Positions 59,401 through 63,509 of a stretch of 64,000 nt of DNA are shown piece by piece; position 1 is the stretch's first letter; the number at the start of each line of letters is the position of its first letter. Position numbers and translations under genes: made by a program. Origin of the DNA: Myxocyprinus asiaticus. Lineage: Eukaryota > Chordata > Actinopteri > Cypriniformes > Catostomidae. The stretch lies in contig NC_059379.1 in assembly GCF_019703515.2 (NCBI RefSeq), forward strand, positions 26,378,880 through 26,442,879. The letters are read 5' to 3'. The notes under the pieces were generated by a model. It worked only from the letters and a program-made list of their open reading frames with translations. It was not told where the DNA came from and made no database searches.

Positions 59401-61874
59401 GCGTGACATCACACAAACATGTTGCCACCCAGAGATGTACAAAGTTAGTGATTAATATTCACTTTTATTAAATTATATTGATCAATGTGTCAAAGTTCCT
59501 ACATTACAAGATATTAAAGTTTGTTTAACAAACCTTTGCAGAGACAAGTGTACAAAACACTTTTTTGATGATCATACACCTGTAGCACAAATGCTAATAT
59601 AGCAGCATTGTTTATCAGTTGGGTTGCTAGGAGACGTCTAGTCTGGTGACAGTCAAACCCCTGTTAAGCTAAAGGGAGTGTTGCAGTTTTGGTAGTTTAA
59701 ACATAATTTTCCAAGCATCTGGCAGTGGAATTCCTTTCTGGTCAGAGATCGGAGAATTCAAGTAGGAATATCCCACATCCGACTTGAATGAAATGCAGCA
59801 TGGGTATCTCGCTAAACTCCACCTTTGACACTGACCCCGCCACAATTCCCAGTTGGCCTTGTTTGACCCAAGGGTAATTGGCGAATAAGCCCAGAGGAGG
59901 CACGATTAAGTCCTGGAAGTGACAGTGGGAACGCAACTGCCCCTGGCATGCACCAGCACGCCCTCATTTGGCCCGACAGTGGAAATGTGGCTAACAGTAT
60001 CTTAAGACATCTAAGCATTTTACTATAGTGCCTGACCTGTAAGGCAAAACATTTTAATGTTTACATTACATAACCAACCACAGTTATTATCTTGTTCCAC
60101 CATGATCAATTTGAGCTGTAAATCAACACAGCACCACAAGTTGTGGACATTTCCCCTCAGAACTGGCACGTTATGTGTAAAGAACCAAGTAATATCATTT
60201 AGCAAAAATGATGCTGCAGTCACGTAATTTTCATGAGATCAGGCTGGAAAATCTTAGCCACTGGGGAACCCACTGCAACTTTTTTATTAAATGTAATACA
60301 TTACTTACAGTTTAGAGTGTGCATACAAAACACTGTGACGAACTTCATGTTTGCAAGCAATTGACAGCAGATGCCTTTTTTCTGGGAGCGACAGCATGTC
60401 AGACAGTGTTGGGAGGTAATAGTAGCCAATAATTTTGATGACAGGCTTTGGCTCCAGCATTTCAGAAGGACCAGAGCAAAATTTGAAATGCTATGCAAGG
60501 ATATCTGCTGTTAGTCTAATTATGAGTGATTTACTGTATATTTATTCACATAATTCGTTACGGCAAGGTCGCATTTGAAGTAAATATCTTTCCATCATAG
60601 CTTATGCTCATGTCTTCTTCCTGAATAAAATATTTATCTACCTCAAACCAGCATATACTGTACATTATTTTTTCATATTTTCAGCATTATTCATGCAATA
60701 TCCCAAAATGTGCATAAAAACCTCACAGGCAGGTATGTAAGAGCAGGGTTGGAACTAAATTTTACAGGATGGTGACCCTCTGGAACAGATTCAAATAGGC
60801 CTGCTGGATTATGTACTTGCAGGAATAAACATTTGCCAACAAGTCTGAATGTAACAAAAATAATTTAAGTACATTGCATTTGAATGTGATCATAGCTGAA
60901 AACCTGGTTATTATCAGTTTGTATATTTACAACACCTTCAAAACGAAGGTATGGAATGTGGCATAAATCTGTTTTAAAACAACAAATATCAAAATGATAG
61001 TTCACACATAATTTTATGTTCTTGCAGCAAATGACCAGAAGTCAGCAGATGGATGAACTTCTAGATGTCCTCATTGAGAGTGGAGGTGAGCATACAATGT
61101 CTCATAATAAATGCCGTATGAAAGCTTTCAATTTCAGCTAATTTATTTGATCCTGTCAGTTGCATGGTGAATGGCAATCAAAGATGTAATACTAAACATT
61201 TGCAAGGCCCCTTAAAACTGCACCTTATGTCACCCCATTATCAAGACCAGCCTGTTGTATTCACTCCTAAATCGCTGTCTGTGCTGTGATATCCTCCCCT
61301 TTTTTCCAAAGAAATGCCAGCTAACGCCAAAGAAGAGAGGTCCCCTGTAACCAAAGTTGTGCCTCACCTTACAGTTTCACCTAATGGAGTGGCCATATCC
61401 AAGTTCCATAGACACTACAGTCACACGTCACCAACCCTGCTTCCATATGAGCATGCTGCAGAGCATGGCAACAGCCACCTGGAGGTGCTACTGAGCCCTA
61501 TAGCCCAGCAAGGAGACTCAGTCCTTCTAAAGATGGGCGCTGAGGAAGGACACTTGGAGGAGATTGGGGAAGGCTTTACCGGCCCCCAACATGATGACAA
61601 GTTGCTTAGTAACCGTGACATGATGAACACACCTTTGTTGCCCGTGGCTAACAAAGTATCACCAGTCAGTGTAGATAGCCAAGGGCTCGGAATGACATTT
61701 ACAGAGTCGCCGTGGGAAACTATGGAATGGTTAGACCTAACCCCACCCAGCTCAGCTACAGCATTTAATAACAACATGCCTCCTCCCGGGCCCAGCATCT
61801 TTAACACAGAATTCCTTGATGTGACAGATATCAACTTGAACTCTACAATGGATCTGCACTTAGAGCATTGGTGA
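19275..61874 (+). CDS. myocd: Myocardin, 14 coding exons (whole gene span)
   Basis: Myocardin is a nuclear coactivator that binds serum response factor at CArG boxes and drives cardiac and smooth-muscle genes. The 14 exons (listed separately) sum to 3042 nt, or 1013 residues; human MYOCD is about 940-990 by recall. Visible domains: myocardin N-terminus (1-18), RPEL1 (about 19-50), RPEL2 (about 60-85, with canonical RPEKSEL), RPEL3 (about 98-130, RPGPLEL), basic region (237-270), Q/H-rich stretch (281-310), SAP domain (375-410), leucine zipper (about 531-570) and C-terminal activation domain (827-1013). RPEL motifs bind G-actin in MRTFs. The start MTLLGSEHS and the end TMDLHLEHW match myocardin rather than MRTF-A/B. 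All introns are GT-AG and all phases agree. Introns hold many transposons. An extra RPEL2-like exon lies in intron 2. Confidence 0.96.
19338..19382. repeat. (TG)n microsatellite next to exon 1 donor
   Basis: TG-rich run starting 9 nt inside intron 1 and becoming uninterrupted after about 19351. It could vary in length between individuals, close to the splice donor. Confidence 0.9.
19383..21060. other. Intron 1, no feature recognised
   Basis: AT-rich intron with a poly-T run at 19779-19797. Small frames on both strands show no motif. Confidence 0.55.
21061..21250. repeat. G-rich tract with short duplicated unit
   Basis: The plus strand carries several G runs, including 9 and 16 Gs. A unit of about 45 bp (GTGTTATATCGTC followed by a G run) occurs twice. 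Multiple G-tracts within 100 bp could fold as G-quadruplexes in the transcript of intron 1. Confidence 0.6.
21260..22465. other. Intron 1, no feature recognised
   Basis: No exon, RNA gene or complete mobile element could be supported here. Confidence 0.5.
22466..22755. repeat. Fold-back repeat family B, copy in intron 1
   Basis: Begins 'GGGATTGTTTACCCATAAAT' and continues 'TCATTTACTCAACCGCGGAT', 'TTCCAAACCCGTCTGAC', 'AAAGTGAATGGTGACTGAGG' and 'CATATGGGTTTGGAAC'. The TTCCAAACC and GGTTTGGAAC halves are inverted. Related copies are at 24592-24980 and 63066-63509. A familiar type of cyprinid non-autonomous element. Confidence 0.6.
23600..24185 (+). repeat. Interspersed repeat with tRNA-like segment (copy 2)
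   Basis: Shares with 1570-2097 (opposite strand) the block 'ATGGCTCGACCGG...GAGACCTGGGTTCGTATCC' and the later 'CAACACTTACTGCTTTGGCC' and 'TTTCGGTAAGCAG' segments. The phrase GTGTGATCATGTTG occurs near both ends (23609 and 24160) and again at 3617-3630, so a further fragment lies there. Confidence 0.5.
24592..24980. repeat. Fold-back repeat family B, copy 2 in intron 1
   Basis: Left part 'TTTGTCATCATTTATTCGCCCTC', right end 'TTTTGGGGTGAACTATCCC' followed by TTTAAAG. The right terminus is the inverse of the terminus seen at 63066. Contains GTGAAAGTGTATGGTGAC. No coding capacity. Confidence 0.6.
25143..25208 (+). CDS. myocd: myocd coding exon 2 (RPEL1)
   Basis: 66 nt, phase 1 in and phase 1 out. 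It follows a long CT tract and a CCACCCACAG acceptor. Encodes [19 protein letters not shown] and then IMP, the first half of the N-terminal RPEL motif. The donor C|GTGAGT is strong. The next codon is completed by exon 3, 17.4 kb away. Confidence 0.95.
25285..26295. repeat. CCAGC/GCTGG-rich fold-back repeat in intron 2
   Basis: Its ends carry repeated CCAGC and GCTGG words in opposite orientation (for example 'CTTAACTGGTCTCCCAGCCC' on the left and 'GCTGGTCTACCAGCCTGG' on the right), with 'TAAACCAGC' and 'GCTGGTTTAAACTGGTC' inside. I recognise this as a common fish repeat type. The boundaries are approximate, and 25380-25960 may be a separate insertion. Confidence 0.5.
26300..28892. other. Intron 2, mostly featureless
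   Basis: No confident exon. A weak candidate at 28555-28649 (CTCACAG acceptor, AAAAGA|GTAAGT donor) has one open frame but no similarity that I can defend. The poly-T at 27954-27964 and the TTTT-rich stretch near 26880 explain the local hydrophobic translations. Confidence 0.5.
28893..29029 (+). pseudogene. myocd: Duplicated RPEL2-like exon (28918-28995) in intron 2
   Basis: From 28918 the sequence ACTGGAGATTACTTAAA matches the start of true exon 4 (42930) exactly, and the preceding CAATATTTTG(T/C)AG acceptor matches too. After a net 2-nt gain the two stay alignable to the donor (CTACGAAGTAATACC here, CTACAAGGTAAGACC there). The 78-nt copy encodes [18 protein letters not shown], versus [18 protein letters not shown] in exon 4. 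It is phase 1 at both ends, so it could join exon 2 to exon 5 in frame. The frame also continues to a TAA at 29027-29029, beside an AATAAA-like word. A second acceptor, TTTTTTTCCAG, lies at 28882-28892. It may be a dead copy or a cassette exon. Confidence 0.7.
29133..29509. repeat. Interspersed repeat, left half (split by LINE)
   Basis: Starts 'GGGTTGGGAGGGTTACTTTT' and continues 'AATGTATTCCACTACAGATT', a phrase common in dispersed fish repeats. Its other half resumes at 34473 and ends near 34856 with 'GAATGTAACTGTATTCTAATTACC', the inverse-type terminus. The LINE at 29510-34472 therefore inserted into it. Confidence 0.6.
29510..30645 (+). pseudogene. LINE endonuclease region, broken
   Basis: The first frame (29510-29722) ends at a stop after 70 codons. 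From about 29725 the frame runs through '[20 protein letters not shown]' and '[12 protein letters not shown]', typical of apurinic-type endonuclease domains (nicks target DNA to prime reverse transcription). A frame change near 30157 leads to 'IIILGDFN' and 'GLSDHCLVH', which carry the catalytic GDFN and SDH motifs. The frame breaks again near 30610. Confidence 0.82.
30618..32325 (+). pseudogene. LINE reverse transcriptase region, broken
   Basis: Fragments in order: '[11 protein letters not shown]', an apparent internal deletion at '[11 protein letters not shown]', '[11 protein letters not shown]', 'STIIPIPKK' with a stop at 31227, then 31229-31897 with '[12 protein letters not shown]', '[14 protein letters not shown]' and 'LKFADDTT' (the catalytic FADD box). 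A stop occurs at 31895-31897, followed by '[17 protein letters not shown]' to 32166 and a further shifted tail to about 32325. The enzyme would copy the element RNA at its target, but this copy is inactive. Confidence 0.87.
32459..32641. repeat. TATG/TG/TA compound microsatellite in LINE tail
   Basis: About 180 bp of interrupted ATGT, TG and TA units ending in pure TA, directly at the Tc1 insertion point. The Tyr/Val/Cys/His-rich frames on both strands come from this composition. Confidence 0.9.
32642..34221 (+). mobile_element. Tc1/mariner element, copy 2, probably complete
   Basis: About 1580 bp with the same ~200-bp IR/DR ends as copy 1 (start CAGGTGCATCTCATTAAATT, end GAGATGCACCTG) and TA on both sides. 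It lies in the 3' part of the LINE, so it arrived later than the LINE. High similarity to copy 1 throughout implies both are young. Confidence 0.93.
32905..33957 (+). CDS. Tc1-like transposase, apparently intact
   Basis: A 350-residue open frame. Domains: N-terminal paired-like HTH ('[20 protein letters not shown]'), a second basic segment ('[15 protein letters not shown]'), then the DDE catalytic domain with 'LFSDESKF', 'FQQDLAPAH' and '[12 protein letters not shown]'. Thirty-four residues separate the second Asp from the Glu, the DD34E signature of Tc1. It keeps the codons that copy 1 has lost, and there are no internal stops, so it could encode an active enzyme. The internal Met at 32941 (MGKTADL) is the more likely start by comparison with the family. 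Confidence 0.9.
   Translation: MVSQFGSLGYTIMGKTADLTVVQKTIIDTLHKEGKPQTFIAKEAGCSQSAVSKHVNRKLSGRKKCGRKRCTTNRENRSLMIIKQNRFKNLGELHKKWTEAGVKASRATTHRRVKEFGYSCRIPLVKPLLNHRQRQRRLTWAKEKKNWTVAQCSKVLFSDESKFCISFGNQGPRVWRKGGEAHSPSCLKSSVKFPQSVMIWGAMSSAGVGPLCFLKTKVTAPVYQEILEHFRLPSADQLFKDADFIFQQDLAPAHTAKSAKSWLNDHGVGVLDWPANSPDLNPIENLWGIVKRKMRNKRPKNADELKATVKETWASIPPQQCHKLITSMPRRIEAVIKAKGAPTKYRVHIQ
34222..34287. repeat. (TA)n microsatellite flanking Tc1 copy 2
   Basis: About 66 bp of alternating TA directly after the right TIR. Confidence 0.92.
34473..34856. repeat. Interspersed repeat, right half
   Basis: Continuation of the repeat that begins at 29133, resuming after the LINE 3' end. It ends 'CAAAATACTTTTTGAATGTA', then 'ACTGTATTCTAATTACC'. 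Sequence after about 34860 is no longer repeat but diverged myocd intron homology. Confidence 0.55.
34900..35060 (+). repeat. Segmental duplicate of myocd intron 4 sequence
   Basis: Aligns in the same orientation with 43386-43590: GCATC(G/T)GCCAAATGA at 34906 and 43391, then TTCTTG(C/T)TGAAAT(G/T)TATTTTAAAAA, GACAATATTT(G/A)TATATTTTGA and ATATTTGCA. It lies at the expected distance downstream of the duplicated exon once the insertions at 29133-34856 are removed. Confidence 0.75.
35046..35096. repeat. (TA)n microsatellite
   Basis: Alternating TA of about 50 bp at the junction between the segmental duplicate and the next MITE. Confidence 0.9.
35097..35624. mobile_element. MITE, family A copy 3
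   Basis: Left end CTACCGTTCAAAAGTTTAGG, right end CCAAACTTTTGACCGGTAG, with the same interior as 8042-8567 ('GGGAATTATGTTGTGAC', 'CTTGACATTTTCTCAACCA', 'AAGCATACGCCTTCAGATC'). (TA)n lies on both sides. Confidence 0.78.
35674..37150 (-). mobile_element. Second Tc1/mariner family, degraded copy
   Basis: TIRs: left CTCAGCAAAAAAAGAAACGT, right ACGTTTCTTTTTTTGCTGAG, an exact inverse over 20 nt, with TA-rich flanks. About 1.48 kb. A broken transposase runs on the minus strand. The TIRs and protein differ clearly from the elements at 10829 and 32642. Confidence 0.88.
35867..36900 (-). pseudogene. Tc1-like transposase, broken
   Basis: Minus-strand N-terminus '[20 protein letters not shown]' with HTH sequence '[20 protein letters not shown]', then '[12 protein letters not shown]' (first Asp). 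A stop follows 'RRRNERYT' near 36349. The frame resumes with '[13 protein letters not shown]' and '[12 protein letters not shown]' (second Asp). Near 36060 the 'SPDLN' segment is followed directly by 'LVWDLLDR': the expected PIEHL-type residues, including the catalytic Glu, are deleted. The tail 'AAGGHTRY' ends at a stop at 35867-35869. Not functional. Confidence 0.85.
37151..37939. other. Intron 2, no gene recognised
   Basis: Contains a 14-nt C run at 37352-37365. The frame at 37661-37936 is a Ser/Leu-rich chance frame without motifs. Confidence 0.5.
37940..38215. repeat. CATGGT/ATAGTAA-rich repeat with telomere-like stretch
   Basis: Repeated words 'CATGGTATTACTATAGTAAT', 'CCATGGTGTTACTACAGTAA' and 'ACTATGGTAACT', followed by GGTTAGGGTTAGGTTTAGGGG. 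It resembles the CATGGT-type array in intron 10 but is more diverged. Confidence 0.5.
38438..38492. repeat. (CT)n(GT)n compound microsatellite
   Basis: About 28 bp of CT followed by about 27 bp of GT. Confidence 0.92.
38547..40715. mobile_element. 2.2-kb inserted block with 12-bp target duplication
   Basis: TGACTGTAAGCA occurs at 38535-38546 and again at 40716-40727, immediately outside the block. Both inner ends carry CATCCCCC motifs (several near 38579-38640, one near 40697). An apparent second element sits inside at about 38915-39680: 'ACTACATTTACGTGGACACC' on the left and 'TAAGTGCATGTAAAAGTGGTC' on the right. No transposase or reverse transcriptase is visible; poly-A/T runs lie at 40290-40310, 40376-40396 and 40580-40600. 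Family not identified. Confidence 0.55.
40728..42662. other. Distal intron 2, no feature recognised
   Basis: AT-rich unique-looking intron. The minus-strand frames at 40825-41789 show no family motif or supporting splice structure. The acceptor for exon 3 (TTTGTTTTTCCAG) closes the interval. Confidence 0.55.
42663..42718 (+). CDS. myocd: myocd coding exon 3
   Basis: 56 nt after a TTTGTTTTTCCAG acceptor. It completes a Pro codon and encodes [18 protein letters not shown], linking RPEL1 to RPEL2. It ends exactly on a codon (AAG|GTTAGA). The [12 protein letters not shown] sequence is closer to MRTFs than to mammalian myocardin (by recall). Confidence 0.95.
42930..43005 (+). CDS. myocd: myocd coding exon 4 (RPEL2)
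   Basis: 76 nt, phase 0 in, phase 1 out. Acceptor CAATATTTTGCAG, donor CAAG|GTAAGA. Encodes [18 protein letters not shown] followed by INIKILQ. The RPEKSEL core is a canonical RPEL, whereas mammalian myocardin has a degenerate RCNSADL here (recall). The residue aligning with mammalian Met80, the reported internal start of the smooth-muscle isoform, is Ile (INIKILQ). Confidence 0.95.
43006..43755. other. Proximal intron 4, source of the segmental duplicate
   Basis: AT-rich intron with an (ATAA)n run at 43106-43133. Positions 43386-43590 are homologous to 34900-35060 in intron 2. No exon is visible. Confidence 0.65.
43756..44193 (+). mobile_element. tRNA-derived SINE (copy 2), with target duplication
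   Basis: Head GGTAGCTCAGTGAGTACAGA (A-box-like) and B box AGTTCGAATCC about 40 nt further on. The body is shared with 9801-10277 and 56357-56765, and the tail AAATTGGGAGAAAAGGGG is followed by A-rich sequence. AAAATAGCATTATAA at 43741-43755 and AAAATAACATTATAA at 44194-44208 form a 15-bp target-site duplication with one mismatch. Confidence 0.9.
44550..44714 (+). CDS. myocd: myocd coding exon 5 (RPEL3)
   Basis: 165 nt, phase 1 in and out. Acceptor TTTACTGTACAG, donor AAAG|GTATTT. Encodes residues about 85-139, with [20 protein letters not shown] and then [11 protein letters not shown], the third and best conserved RPEL with its basic lead-in (also a nuclear import signal in MRTFs). Confidence 0.97.
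45107..45163. repeat. (ATCTAT)n(TA)n microsatellite
   Basis: Four hexamer-like ATCTAT units running into alternating TA, preceded by A-rich sequence. Confidence 0.9.
46161..46441. mobile_element. Fold-back MITE in intron 5
   Basis: Left arm CACTGACTGAAAATGCCTAA with GTCGAAATTTATGCAGATTT. The right arm, read on the other strand, is CTGACTGTGAAAATACCTAA with GTCTAAATTTACGCAGATTT. The arms are about 60 nt and the total length is 281 bp, with no coding frame. Confidence 0.75.
47236..48245. repeat. 'Stem-like' repeat pair with nested insertion
   Basis: The outer element starts 'CCAGTGTTTGAGTAGTTAGC', with 'AGTAGCTTGACTGTAGCT', and ends with 'TAGCTTCACCAACAATGACT', carrying TAGCTA-type words in both arms. 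Inside, about 47420-47835 is a second element: 'GTTGGGTAGATTA' on the left, and 'AATCTGATTACATGCATTTA' and 'ACATAATCCAGATTA' on the right. Both resemble dispersed fish repeats. The boundaries are approximate. Confidence 0.5.
48786..48961 (+). CDS. myocd: myocd coding exon 6
   Basis: 176 nt, phase 1 in, phase 0 out. Acceptor CTTATCTCTCTAG, donor CAG|GTGAAA. Encodes residues about 140-198, including [19 protein letters not shown], the acidic/serine-rich linker after RPEL3 that is conserved in myocardin and MRTFs. Confidence 0.95.
48962..50628. other. Intron 6, no additional feature
   Basis: 1.67 kb with a short (TA)n at 49834-49846 and (ATA)n at 49976-49996. Frames on the minus strand have no motif. 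Confidence 0.6.
50629..50730 (+). CDS. myocd: myocd coding exon 7
   Basis: 102 nt, phase 0 both ends, acceptor TTCTAAAG, donor AAG|GTAGGA. Encodes [18 protein letters not shown] through [10 protein letters not shown], a low-complexity linker that varies between species. The closing PIPVPAIVK resembles the TPIAVHAAVK end of the human linker (recall), which supports the exon. Confidence 0.88.
51037..51323 (+). CDS. myocd: myocd coding exon 8 (basic and Q-rich region)
   Basis: 287 nt, phase 0 in, phase 2 out. Acceptor TGAACAATGCAG, donor AA|GTGAGT. Encodes residues 233-327: the basic region [20 protein letters not shown], then [25 protein letters not shown], the Q-rich [17 protein letters not shown] and a His/Gln run ([12 protein letters not shown]). 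In mammals the basic and Q-rich parts contact serum response factor. The His-rich run looks particular to this fish version. Confidence 0.96.
51324..51847. other. Intron 8, proximal part
   Basis: AT-rich, no exon. Ends in a short (TA)n run at the Tc1 insertion site. Confidence 0.55.
51848..53359 (+). mobile_element. Third Tc1/mariner family in intron 8
   Basis: Starts CACTGTGTGCCCAATTATTA; the right end read in reverse is CACTGCGTGCTCAATTATTA. TA occurs on each side (51846-51847 and 53360-53361). About 1.51 kb with a damaged transposase on the plus strand, in the same orientation as myocd. Confidence 0.9.
52067..53043 (+). pseudogene. Tc1-like transposase, frameshifted
   Basis: Begins [19 protein letters not shown] with HTH sequence '[12 protein letters not shown]'. 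A stop occurs near 52189, the frame changes ('[17 protein letters not shown]'), and another stop lies at 52371-52373. The catalytic part at 52377-52817 shows 'VLWTDEMRV' (first Asp) and 'FMQDNAPSH' (second Asp). A frameshift near 52813 leads to '[11 protein letters not shown]' (Glu) and the C-terminus at 53043. All three catalytic residues remain, but the frame is broken several times. Confidence 0.87.
53576..53732 (+). CDS. myocd: myocd coding exon 9
   Basis: 157 nt, phase 2 in, phase 0 out. Acceptor TTCTGTGTAACAG, donor AAG|GTAGGT. Encodes residues 328-380, a Ser-rich linker ending [13 protein letters not shown]. The last residues (NLDDLK) are the first part of the SAP domain. Confidence 0.96.
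53780..53965 (-). repeat. Fish SINE-like repeat (copy 2)
   Basis: Read on the minus strand it contains 'CATTTAGTAGACACTTTTATC', 'CAAAGTGACTTACAGTACA' and a distal AACCATTTGGTTACCAGGCC, matching in order the repeat at 17770-17965. Confidence 0.6.
53988..54825. mobile_element. Non-autonomous Tc1-like element in intron 9
   Basis: Left terminus ACCAAAAGTCTGAGACCAC; the right terminus read in reverse is CTCCAAAAGTCTGAAACCAC. The interior of 0.8 kb holds no intact transposase; the frame at 54093-54329 has no motif. I recognise the termini as a widespread fish Tc1-like type. Confidence 0.65.
54931..55941 (+). CDS. myocd: myocd coding exon 10 (SAP, leucine zipper)
   Basis: 1011 nt, phase 0 both ends. 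Acceptor TGTGTGATGGCAG, donor CAG|GTACTT. Encodes residues 381-717. The SAP domain (DNA-binding helix-hairpin-helix) continues as [19 protein letters not shown] and [10 protein letters not shown]. There follow a Ser/Pro-rich region with TFPVTPTGS and [15 protein letters not shown] (possible phosphorylation sites), the leucine zipper around 531-570 ([33 protein letters not shown]), and a long Ser/Pro region with [12 protein letters not shown] and [12 protein letters not shown]. The zipper mediates homo- and heterodimers with MRTFs. Confidence 0.97.
56040..57505. repeat. ~41-bp CATGGT-rich tandem array in intron 10
   Basis: Units follow CCATGGTATTTACATGGTAC, then TCCAAGGTACTTCAAAGAATA. There are more than 20 diverged units in the interval, regular from about 56860 to 57480 and looser from 56040 to 56350. 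A SINE (56357-56765) lies within it. Because 41 is not a multiple of three, units rotate through all frames and produce long spurious open frames such as 56549-57487. Confidence 0.85.
56357..56765 (+). mobile_element. tRNA-derived SINE (copy 3) inside the tandem array
   Basis: Head GTAACTCAGTGAGTAAAGAC, B box AGTTCGAATCC, body as in copies 1 and 2, tail AAATTGGGGAGAAAATGG. AAAACCATGGT before it and AAAATCATGGT after it (one mismatch) are array sequence and probably represent the target-site duplication. Confidence 0.88.
57619..57765 (+). CDS. myocd: myocd coding exon 11
   Basis: 147 nt, phase 0 both ends. Acceptor TTTCTCTCACAG, donor AAA|GTATGT. Encodes residues 718-766 (starting [20 protein letters not shown]), a poorly conserved Ser/Pro-rich linker; human myocardin has a 'VQQKMAGLHSSDK' segment here by recall, which supports it. 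Confidence 0.88.
57766..58374. other. Intron 11, no additional feature
   Basis: The 149-codon frame at 57900-58349 lies wholly inside the intron and shows no motif. Confidence 0.6.
58375..58497 (+). CDS. myocd: myocd coding exon 12
   Basis: 123 nt, phase 0 both ends. Acceptor TCTCCTTATATAG, donor CAG|GTAAAG. Encodes residues 767-807, ending [12 protein letters not shown], which matches the conserved PPSYEDAVKQ segment of myocardin (recall; MRTF-A has PPGYEEAM). Confidence 0.95.
58498..59088. other. Intron 12, proximal part
   Basis: Holds a fragment near 58733-58800 ('ATTCGAATCCACTCCTGGAG') that looks repeat-like. No exon is supported. Confidence 0.5.
59089..59995. mobile_element. Fold-back element in intron 12
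   Basis: Left terminus TAGCCGCTTTTCCACTATCG, then GACCAGTGCGAGCCAGGG. The right terminus read in reverse is TAGCCACATTTCCACTGTCG, followed by GGCCAAATGAGGGCG. About 0.9 kb with no recognisable transposase; the small minus-strand frames lack motifs. Confidence 0.65.
59996..61027. other. Intron 12, distal part
   Basis: No exon, RNA gene or complete element supported. Closes with the exon 13 acceptor TTTATGTTCTTGCAG. Confidence 0.55.
61028..61085 (+). CDS. myocd: myocd coding exon 13
   Basis: 58 nt, phase 0 in, phase 1 out, donor GAG|GTGAGC. Encodes [19 protein letters not shown], identical in sense to the strongly conserved start of the myocardin C-terminal activation domain. Confidence 0.97.
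61312..61874 (+). CDS. myocd: myocd coding exon 14 (activation domain, stop)
   Basis: 563 nt. The acceptor TTTTTTCCAAAG completes a Glu codon split from exon 13. Encodes residues 827-1013: [15 protein letters not shown], '[14 protein letters not shown]', '[20 protein letters not shown]', '[20 protein letters not shown]' and the terminal DLHLEHW. TGA at 61872-61874. The [12 protein letters not shown] and FLDVTD segments are diagnostic of myocardin. Confidence 0.98.
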
Positions 61875-62995
61875 AAAGCAAGATGAGCAGAAAATACCCG
61901 CAAATGTTATCACTATGCACTTCAACAACATATTTCAAAACCCAAAGCTTTTCCAAAATATCTCAAAAAGCACACAAGTAGCATTTTAAAATTAAAATTA
62001 GATGTCCGGATGTGGTCTCCATGGTAACTTGTGAAATGTCATATTTCTTCCTATAACTTGGCTGAAAAAGAGCATAGTGTTTTAATACTATTTTATCACA
62101 GTCCAAAACTTGAAAAGTGTTTTGACTATTGATTCTGGGAAAGAATGTTAATTACTGGAAACAGGAAGATCATACAAACCAAATTGGACTCAAACAGGGA
62201 CATCCATACAACATGCAAAGGCATTTTCTGAAACCATTTGTAAATATTCCATTGTACTGATAAACAAGAAAGTCAATACTTTTCTATTTTGTCTGCACAT
62301 TTGTGGTGTGGGAAAACACATGTAAATGCGTAAAACATGTTCACAAAGATCAAACTATTATATCACATGTACTCTGTTGTGCTATTGTAAATATTAATAC
62401 ACACTTTGCACCTCGAGTAGTAAACCTATAGTACTATGTGTCACACTTTGGCTTTTGCATATAGTTTTGAGAGCATTTCATTCTCGCCCTATTATCTCCA
62501 TATTGTTGTTAATTTATTTAGAGAGCTGAAACTTTTGGTTCGTATTTAATGTATGAACTCATATAATGTAATACTCTTCACTTAATGTGAAAGGATATTC
62601 TTCAGATTCAGAAAGGAAATCAAAATCTCAACCTTTTATATTCAGAATCAATGGAGAACTTAACTGTATTTAGAATGATGAAGACTTTTAGGGTCTGAAA
62701 TAAGGGTCAATAGTGAGACATTGCATAAAAATAATTTGCATATTTTCTTTTCTTTTTTACTTTTTAGTCACTTCTTTCCCCAATGTCTATTGGAATGCCA
62801 TTCAAAAATGTCACGAGTATTGCTTTAATAACAGTCATGTCAGCTATTTTGAAAATTATTTTTGAAAGCTCTTTTATTGTTATTATGCTCGTAAGATCTT
62901 ACTCTTCTGATGTATTTATTTCAACATTTTCTTTTCATTGGAATATTTATACATACATATGAGACATTTCTTTTAATTAAAAACAAAAGTTAGAG
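61875..62995 (+). other. myocd 3' UTR (probable extent)
   Basis: Unique-looking AT-rich sequence with several ATTTA words (for example 62513-62519, 62917-62930) after the stop codon. The best polyadenylation signal is ATTAAA at 62976-62981; an earlier ATTAAA lies near 61995. No canonical AATAAA is seen in this interval. The real end is not determinable here. Confidence 0.45.
62976..62981 (+). terminator. Candidate poly(A) signal
   Basis: ATTAAA, the commonest variant signal, about 1.1 kb after the stop and just before a repeat element begins. Confidence 0.35.
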
Positions 62996-63065
62996 TAAAC
63001 TTGCTTATGGTTAAAAGGCTTTAACAAATGATAATTTTTCCCACAGTATTGGGATCAATCAATTT

Positions 63066-63509
63066 AAAGGAATAGATCACCCAAAAATTTTAATTCTATC
63101 ATCATTTACTCACCCTCCTTTTTATGCAAACCTGAAGAACTTTCTTTTTCTGCAGAATACAAAAGTAGATATTTTAAAGGATGTCACGATCACTGATTTC
63201 CATACAATAGCAGTTGATAGTGACTCACTTTAAAGTTTAAAGCACCCAAAAGTGTCATAAAAGTAGTCCATACTACTTGAGAGTGAATAATGACATCATA
63301 CAAAAGTGATTGTATGCCTCCAGAAGACTTGAAATATGATGCATGAGTTTTATGGACTACTTTTATGACATTTCTGGGTGCTTTAAACTTAAAAGTTAAG
63401 TTTTAAAGTGAGTCATGTATCAACTGCTATTATAGAAATCCGTGAACGTAACATCCTTTAAAATATTTCCTTTTGTTACTTTTCATTTTTGGGTGAACTA
63501 TTCCTTTAA
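63066..63509. mobile_element. Fold-back repeat family B, long copy
   Basis: Left end TTTAAAGGAATAGATCACCC; right end GGGTGAACTATTCCTTTAAA is its inverse. The inner arms are also inverted: 'TTTCCATACAATAGCAGTTGA' opposite 'TCAACTGCTATTATAGAAA', and 'AAGCACCCAAAAGTGTCATA' opposite 'TATGACATTTCTGGGTGCTTT'. About 445 bp that could fold almost end to end. Shares termini with 24592-24980. Confidence 0.8.

Noticed and set aside
19275..61874. Identification as MRTF-A or MRTF-B instead of myocardin
   Set aside because: The N-terminal exon MTLLGSEHS, the [12 protein letters not shown] segment and the FLDVTD...DLHLEHW end are myocardin-specific; only the RPEL1-2 area looks MRTF-like.
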